Shown here: piece by piece, positions 42,408-46,292 of the stretch | Position numbering within the stretch: position 1 is the stretch's first letter | How the letters are laid out: the number at the start of each line of letters is the position of its first letter | From: an uncultured Lachnospiraceae bacterium | Lineage (GTDB): Bacteria > Bacillota > Clostridia > Lachnospirales > Lachnospiraceae | Length of the DNA: 46,292 nt | NCBI GenBank assembly: GCA_910580195.1 | Contig: CAJTWA010000009.1 | Span: forward strand, 52,229 to 98,520 | Direction: 5' to 3' | The notes under the pieces: generated by a model | Databases searched by the model: none | What the model saw: the letters and a program-made list of their open reading frames with translations, nothing else | What the model was told of the DNA's origin: nothing | Translations under genes and position numbers: made by a program

Positions 42408-44408
42408 ATGAAGAATTTTGAGAAATACGAAAGGCAGTATTTTATGCCCCCAGAAGTCACCTATGACTGGGTAAAAAAAGAGTATATTACCGCCCCGCCC
42501 ATCTGGTGCAGCGTAGATTTGCGGGATGGGAACCAAGCCTTGGTGGAACCTATGAGCTTGGAAGAAAAACTGGAATTTTTCCAATTGCTGCTAGACGTAG
42601 GCTTTAAGGAAATTGAGGTAGGGTTCCCTGCCGCATCTGAAACGGAATATAATTTCATGCGTGCGCTGATTGAGCGGGACATGATCCCAGAGGATGTAAC
42701 CGTGCAGGTGCTCACCCAAGCAAGGGAGCACATTATCCGCAAGACCTTTGAGGCCGTAAAAGGGGCTCCCCATGCCGTGGTGCACCTTTATAATTCCACC
42801 TCCTTAGCCCAGCGGGAGCAGGTGTTTAAAAAGAGCAAGGAGGAAATCCTAAAGATTGCCGTGGACGGCGCAAAACTGCTGAAAAAGCTGGCAGAGGAAA
42901 CGGAAGGCAGCTTTACCTTTGAATACAGCCCGGAAAGCTTTTCCGGCACGGAAGTGGATTATGCGCTGGAGGTCTGCAATGCTGTCCTTGATGTGTGGCA
43001 GCCCACGCCAGAGCAGAAAGCTATTATCAACCTCCCCACTACAGTGGAAAATGCCATGCCCCATATTTTTGCAGGGCAGGTGGAATATATGAGCAAGCAT
43101 ATGAAATACCGGGAAAATGTGGTGCTTTCCCTGCATCCCCATAACGACCGGGGCGTAGGCATCTGCGATGCGGAATTCGGCATTTTGGCAGGGGCAGACC
43201 GGATTGAGGGGACGTTGTTCGGGAATGGGGAGCGTACCGGAAATGTAGATATCGTGACCCTTGCCATGAACATGTTTTCCCATGGGGTGGACCCAAAGCT
43301 GGATTTCACGGATATGTCAAAAATTGCGGAAACTTACGAACGCTGCACCCGTATGCAGGTATCCCCAAGGCAGCCTTATGCCGGGGAGCTTGTGTTTACC
43401 GCTTTTTCCGGTTCCCATCAGGATGCCATTGCAAAAGGCATGGCCTGCCGGGAGCATAAGCCGGACGGGGCGTGGACCGTGCCCTACCTGCCCATTGACC
43501 CCAAGGACGTGGGGCGCACCTACGACTCCGATGTCATCCGCATTAACAGCCAGTCCGGGAAAGGCGGCGTAGGCTATATTTTAAAACAGAATTATGGCAT
43601 TACCATCCCAGATAAAATGAAGGAAGAAGTGGGCTACACAGTAAAAGGCGTGTCCGATCACCAGCATATGGAACTGTCCCCCGCCCGGGTATACGAAATT
43701 TTCGAGGAGCATTACGTAGGCAACATGCCCTATTTCCAGATTCCAGAATGTCATTTCCGCCAGAAAAATGGAATGTTGGCAGAAGTCACAATCCACCATG
43801 GCGGCAAGAAACGCAGCGTGACAGGCAATGGGAATGGCCGCCTTGACGCGGTGAGCAACGCCCTGAAACAATACTTCAACGTAAGCTATGAGCTGTCCGT
43901 TTACGAGGAGCACTCCCTGTCCCGCGGCTCCTCCGCAAAGGCAATGTCCTATGTGGGCATTTCCTGCAACCAAAAACTTTACTGGGGCGTAGGCATTGAC
44001 GAGGACATTATCAAATCCTCCATTGAAGCCCTCTGCGTGGCAGTCAATAAGCTGGAGCAAGTCCAGCAGGCCGGCCAAGGGCGTGACGAGCGGCTGAATG
44101 AAATCATGAACTATATCCAAGAGCATTACCTCACCGTGACCTTGGATGAGCTGGCGGAGCAGATGCATCTGTCCAAGCCCTACCTCTCAAAATATATCCG
44201 GGAAAAATCCGGAAAGACCTTCGGCGACATTGTGAAAAACGTGCGGCTGAAAAAAGCCCGCACACTTCTGAAGAACACCAGCATGACAGTGGAAAATGTG
44301 GCCGGAAGCGTGGGCTACCAGAATGTAGAGCATTTCAACCGCCTGTTTAAAGGCCGGTATGAGATGACCCCCGTGCAGTTCCGCAACCAAGAGCAGCGGA
44401 TGAACTAG
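42408..44408 (+). CDS. leuA: 2-isopropylmalate synthase fused to a C-terminal AraC-type DNA-binding domain
   Basis: A 666-residue protein, about 105 longer than the 555-residue LeuA it starts with. Residues 1 to about 420 are the HMGL-like barrel joining acetyl-CoA and 2-oxoisovalerate: VDLRDGNQALVEPM (36-49), metal ligands in SLHPHNDRGVG (His243, His245), and LFGNGERTGNVD. Residues about 430-555 are the leucine-sensing LeuA dimer domain. From residue about 560 the sequence is an AraC double helix-turn-helix: VTLDELAEQMHLSKPYLSKY, then KARTLLKNTSMTVENVAGSV and GYQNVEHFNRLFKGRYEMTP. The frame is continuous with no stop or shift at the join (about 44084). It follows a T-box. A leucine-responsive self-regulating enzyme is possible, by inference. 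Confidence 0.92.
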   Translation: MKNFEKYERQYFMPPEVTYDWVKKEYITAPPIWCSVDLRDGNQALVEPMSLEEKLEFFQLLLDVGFKEIEVGFPAASETEYNFMRALIERDMIPEDVTVQVLTQAREHIIRKTFEAVKGAPHAVVHLYNSTSLAQREQVFKKSKEEILKIAVDGAKLLKKLAEETEGSFTFEYSPESFSGTEVDYALEVCNAVLDVWQPTPEQKAIINLPTTVENAMPHIFAGQVEYMSKHMKYRENVVLSLHPHNDRGVGICDAEFGILAGADRIEGTLFGNGERTGNVDIVTLAMNMFSHGVDPKLDFTDMSKIAETYERCTRMQVSPRQPYAGELVFTAFSGSHQDAIAKGMACREHKPDGAWTVPYLPIDPKDVGRTYDSDVIRINSQSGKGGVGYILKQNYGITIPDKMKEEVGYTVKGVSDHQHMELSPARVYEIFEEHYVGNMPYFQIPECHFRQKNGMLAEVTIHHGGKKRSVTGNGNGRLDAVSNALKQYFNVSYELSVYEEHSLSRGSSAKAMSYVGISCNQKLYWGVGIDEDIIKSSIEALCVAVNKLEQVQQAGQGRDERLNEIMNYIQEHYLTVTLDELAEQMHLSKPYLSKYIREKSGKTFGDIVKNVRLKKARTLLKNTSMTVENVAGSVGYQNVEHFNRLFKGRYEMTPVQFRNQEQRMN

Positions 44409-44467
44409 CAGGAATCAGGAATCAACGCTCAGCCAAGCATACTGCCTGACGCAGTGTTGCGGCCAAA

Positions 44468-44506
44468 GGCAGAGGATGGAATGGGAATATATCCTCTGCC
44501 ATGTTT
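44468..44506 (+). terminator. Hairpin after leuA
   Basis: GGCAGAGGAT (44468-44477) pairs perfectly with ATCCTCTGCC (44491-44500), followed by ATGTTTATC. It is a likely terminator with a weak T-tract. Confidence 0.6.
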
Positions 44507-44555
44507 ATCGCTTAACGCAGCATGGAAGAAATAACAAGAATTTGCCGGTTTTCCC

Positions 44556-44584
44556 TTGTAAAACCGAAAGCCCTCCTATATAAT
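44556..44584 (+). promoter_or_regulatory. Promoter of guaA
   Basis: TTGTAA (44556-44561), 17 bp, TATAAT (44579-44584). It lies in the upstream part of the open frame, so the ATG at 44522 cannot be the start. No purine riboswitch is visible in the short leader. Confidence 0.75.
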
Positions 44585-44638
44585 GGGAGAAAGATTTCTA
44601 TTCATGATACAGAAGAACACATACAGGAGGGAAGAATT

Positions 44639-46180
44639 TTGGATAGAGAAACCGTAATTGTCCTTGATTTCGGCGGGCAGTATAACCAGCTAATTGCCCG
44701 GCGCGTGCGGGAGTGCAATGTGTATTGTGAAGTAAAGCCCTATACCATGGATTTGGGCGAGATAAAAGCCATGGCTCCCAAAGGAATTATTTTCACCGGA
44801 GGGCCAAACAGCGTATATGGGGAAACATCCCCCCGCTGCCACAAGGAAATATTTGAACTAGGAATTCCGGTCCTTGGCATCTGCTATGGCTCCCAAATCA
44901 TGGCTTATCTGCTGGGAGGAACGGTGGAAACTGCCCCAATCAGCGAATATGGCCATACCGAAGTGGAAGTGGATACCGCAGATGCCCTGTTTGAAGGCGT
45001 TTCCCCCAAGAGCATCTGCTGGATGAGCCATACCGATTATATTTCCAAAGCGCCGGAAGGGTTCCGCGTTACGGCACACACATCTGCCTGCCCAGCCGCC
45101 GCCATGTCATGCCCGGAAAAAAAGCTGTACGCCACCCAATTCCACCCAGAGGTCATGCATACCAAAGAAGGCATGAAAATGCTTGCGAATTTTGTCCATA
45201 ACATCTGCGGCTGTGCAGGGGACTGGAAAATGGATTCCTTTGTGGAAACCGCCATCCAAACCCTGCGGGAAAAAATCGGCAGCGGCAAGGTGCTCTGCGC
45301 CCTGTCCGGCGGCGTAGATTCTTCCGTGGCAGCAGTGCTCCTTTCCAAGGCGGTAGGCAAGCAGCTTACGTGCGTCTTCGTAGACCATGGCCTGCTCCGC
45401 AAAAACGAAGGGGACGAAGTAGAAGCAGTTTTCGGCCCCGATGGCTCATACGAACTGAATTTTGTCCGGGTCAACGCCCAGCAGAGATATTATGGGAAAT
45501 TGAAAGGCGTTACGGAACCAGAGGAAAAGCGCAAAATTATCGGTGCAGAATTTATCCGCGTGTTCGAGGAAGAAGCAAAAAAAATCGGCGCCGTGGACTT
45601 CCTAGTGCAGGGCACGATTTACCCGGATGTCATCGAATCCGGCCTTGGCAAGTCGGCAGTGATTAAATCCCACCATAACGTAGGCGGGCTTCCAGATGTG
45701 GTGGACTTTAAGGAAATCATAGAGCCTCTGCGGATGCTTTTCAAGGACGAGGTGCGCAAAGCCGGCTTGGAGCTTGGCATCCCAGAGCATTTGGTCTTCC
45801 GCCAGCCATTCCCGGGACCGGGGCTTGGCATCCGTATTATAGGGGAGGTCACAGAAGAAAAAGTAAAAATTGTGCAGGAAGCAGATTATATTTACCGGGA
45901 GGAAATTGCAAAGGCCGGGCTGGATCAGGAGCTGGGGCAGTATTTTGCAGCCCTGACGAATATGCGCTCAGTGGGCGTTATGGGGGATTTCCGTACTTAC
46001 GATTATGCGGTTGCCCTGCGGGCAGTGAATACCAGTGACTTTATGACGGCAGAGGCTGCACAGATTCCTTGGGAGGTGCTGCATAAGGTTACGAACCGGA
46101 TTGTGAATGAGGTGAAAGGGGTGAACCGGGTGGTTTATGATTGTACAGGGAAACCGCCGGGGACGATTGAGTTCGAGTGA
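44639..46180 (+). CDS. guaA: GMP synthase (glutamine-hydrolysing)
   Basis: A 513-residue two-domain enzyme converting XMP to GMP. The N-terminal class I glutaminase has the nucleophile Cys82 in GICYGSQIM and the His-Glu pair in TQFHPEV. The ATP pyrophosphatase domain has LSGGVDSSVAAVLLS and the dimer domain ends in GTIEFE. TTG 44639 is the start: AGGAGGG (44625-44631) lies seven bases upstream, the promoter lies before it, and the length then agrees with the family. The 3' end of guaA is a known integration site for genomic islands, and this one is followed by repeated GGCAAC motifs. Confidence 0.94.
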   Translation: MDRETVIVLDFGGQYNQLIARRVRECNVYCEVKPYTMDLGEIKAMAPKGIIFTGGPNSVYGETSPRCHKEIFELGIPVLGICYGSQIMAYLLGGTVETAPISEYGHTEVEVDTADALFEGVSPKSICWMSHTDYISKAPEGFRVTAHTSACPAAAMSCPEKKLYATQFHPEVMHTKEGMKMLANFVHNICGCAGDWKMDSFVETAIQTLREKIGSGKVLCALSGGVDSSVAAVLLSKAVGKQLTCVFVDHGLLRKNEGDEVEAVFGPDGSYELNFVRVNAQQRYYGKLKGVTEPEEKRKIIGAEFIRVFEEEAKKIGAVDFLVQGTIYPDVIESGLGKSAVIKSHHNVGGLPDVVDFKEIIEPLRMLFKDEVRKAGLELGIPEHLVFRQPFPGPGLGIRIIGEVTEEKVKIVQEADYIYREEIAKAGLDQELGQYFAALTNMRSVGVMGDFRTYDYAVALRAVNTSDFMTAEAAQIPWEVLHKVTNRIVNEVKGVNRVVYDCTGKPPGTIEFE

Positions 46181-46292
46181 TGAAATGGGTTTTAAGAAGC
46201 TAGTGTTTATGCGGGTTGCAAGCAAATTTGTTTAGGTACTGGCAACGATTTGGCAACATTTTCAACATCACGCACTAAATAATTACATCAAT
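46181..46292. other. Region after guaA, possible start of an integrated element
   Basis: This stretch is AT-rich, with ACTGGCAACG and TTGGCAACAT as short direct repeats near 46238-46258. No gene starts before the window ends. An integrase or its attachment site would be expected here if an island is present, but the sequence available cannot show it. Confidence 0.25.

Noticed and set aside
44522..44638. ATG 44522 as the guaA start
   Set aside because: A consensus promoter (44556-44584) lies inside this part, and TTG 44639 has a strong ribosome site.

Overview
The window looks like the chromosome of an anaerobic, probably gut-dwelling, spore-forming Firmicute of the Lachnospiraceae/Clostridiales type. 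The evidence is gene content: the sporulation regulator SpoIIID behind a sigma-E-like promoter, PTS sugar uptake, a melibiose/raffinose cluster, a clostridial short ThiC under a TPP riboswitch, T-box control of leuA, a BspA-like surface protein and strong GGAGG ribosome sites. Base composition is moderate except for one clearly AT-rich island at about 8.4-11.0 kb. The genus cannot be fixed from the sequence alone.

Layout. 1-0.8 kb: end of a repeat-bearing surface protein. 1.1-5.3 kb: fructose operon (DeoR-type regulator, fruK, EIIABC fruA with a C-terminal frameshift, and an HPr that has His15 but Arg instead of Ser at 46). 5.4-8.3 kb: effector-binding protein, a 182-bp inverted-repeat element, asnA and mgtC. 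8.6-11.0 kb: AT-rich two-gene AAA ATPase + RloB module, a likely AbiL-type phage defence system. 11.3-16.1 kb: larE, glucose-type PTS EIICBA, LicT-type antiterminator, pyrophosphatase. 16.1-20.8 kb: TPP riboswitch and thiC-thiW-thiM-thiE-thiD. 20.8-25.7 kb: lipoprotein, double-Nudix protein, a 51-codon gene, a DNA glycosylase, a nuclease relic, a highly foldable element and an unknown gene. 25.7-31.3 kb: AraC regulator, MelB-type symporter, GH36 alpha-galactosidase, YczE/YitT-type membrane protein. 31.5-33.3 kb: DUF4253 and SMI1/KNR4 genes on either side of a second copy of the inverted-repeat element. 33.6-37.0 kb: DEDDh exonuclease with zinc ribbon, small protein, topoisomerase III. 37.0-41.2 kb: two tandem chemoreceptor paralogues. 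41.5-46.2 kb: spoIIID, T-box leader, leuA fused to an AraC-type DNA-binding domain, and guaA.

How it works together. Two PTS systems and the melibiose cluster handle sugar uptake, with local regulators (DeoR type, LicT type, AraC type). The thi genes salvage or make the pyrimidine and thiazole halves of thiamine under TPP control. Leucine synthesis is controlled by a tRNA-sensing leader, and the enzyme itself carries a DNA-binding domain.

Most unusual points: (i) the LeuA-AraC HTH fusion behind a T-box; (ii) a two-copy ~181-bp element whose stems differ by compensatory base changes, pointing to selected secondary structure; (iii) a second, different foldable element at 24.87-25.06 kb; (iv) the RloB/AAA module; (v) the HPr with R46; (vi) a 22-residue segment repeated next to the ThiM active site; (vii) many short tandem duplications of unrelated unit size (30, 33, 34, ~39, 51, 59, 66 and 68 bp) through the window.
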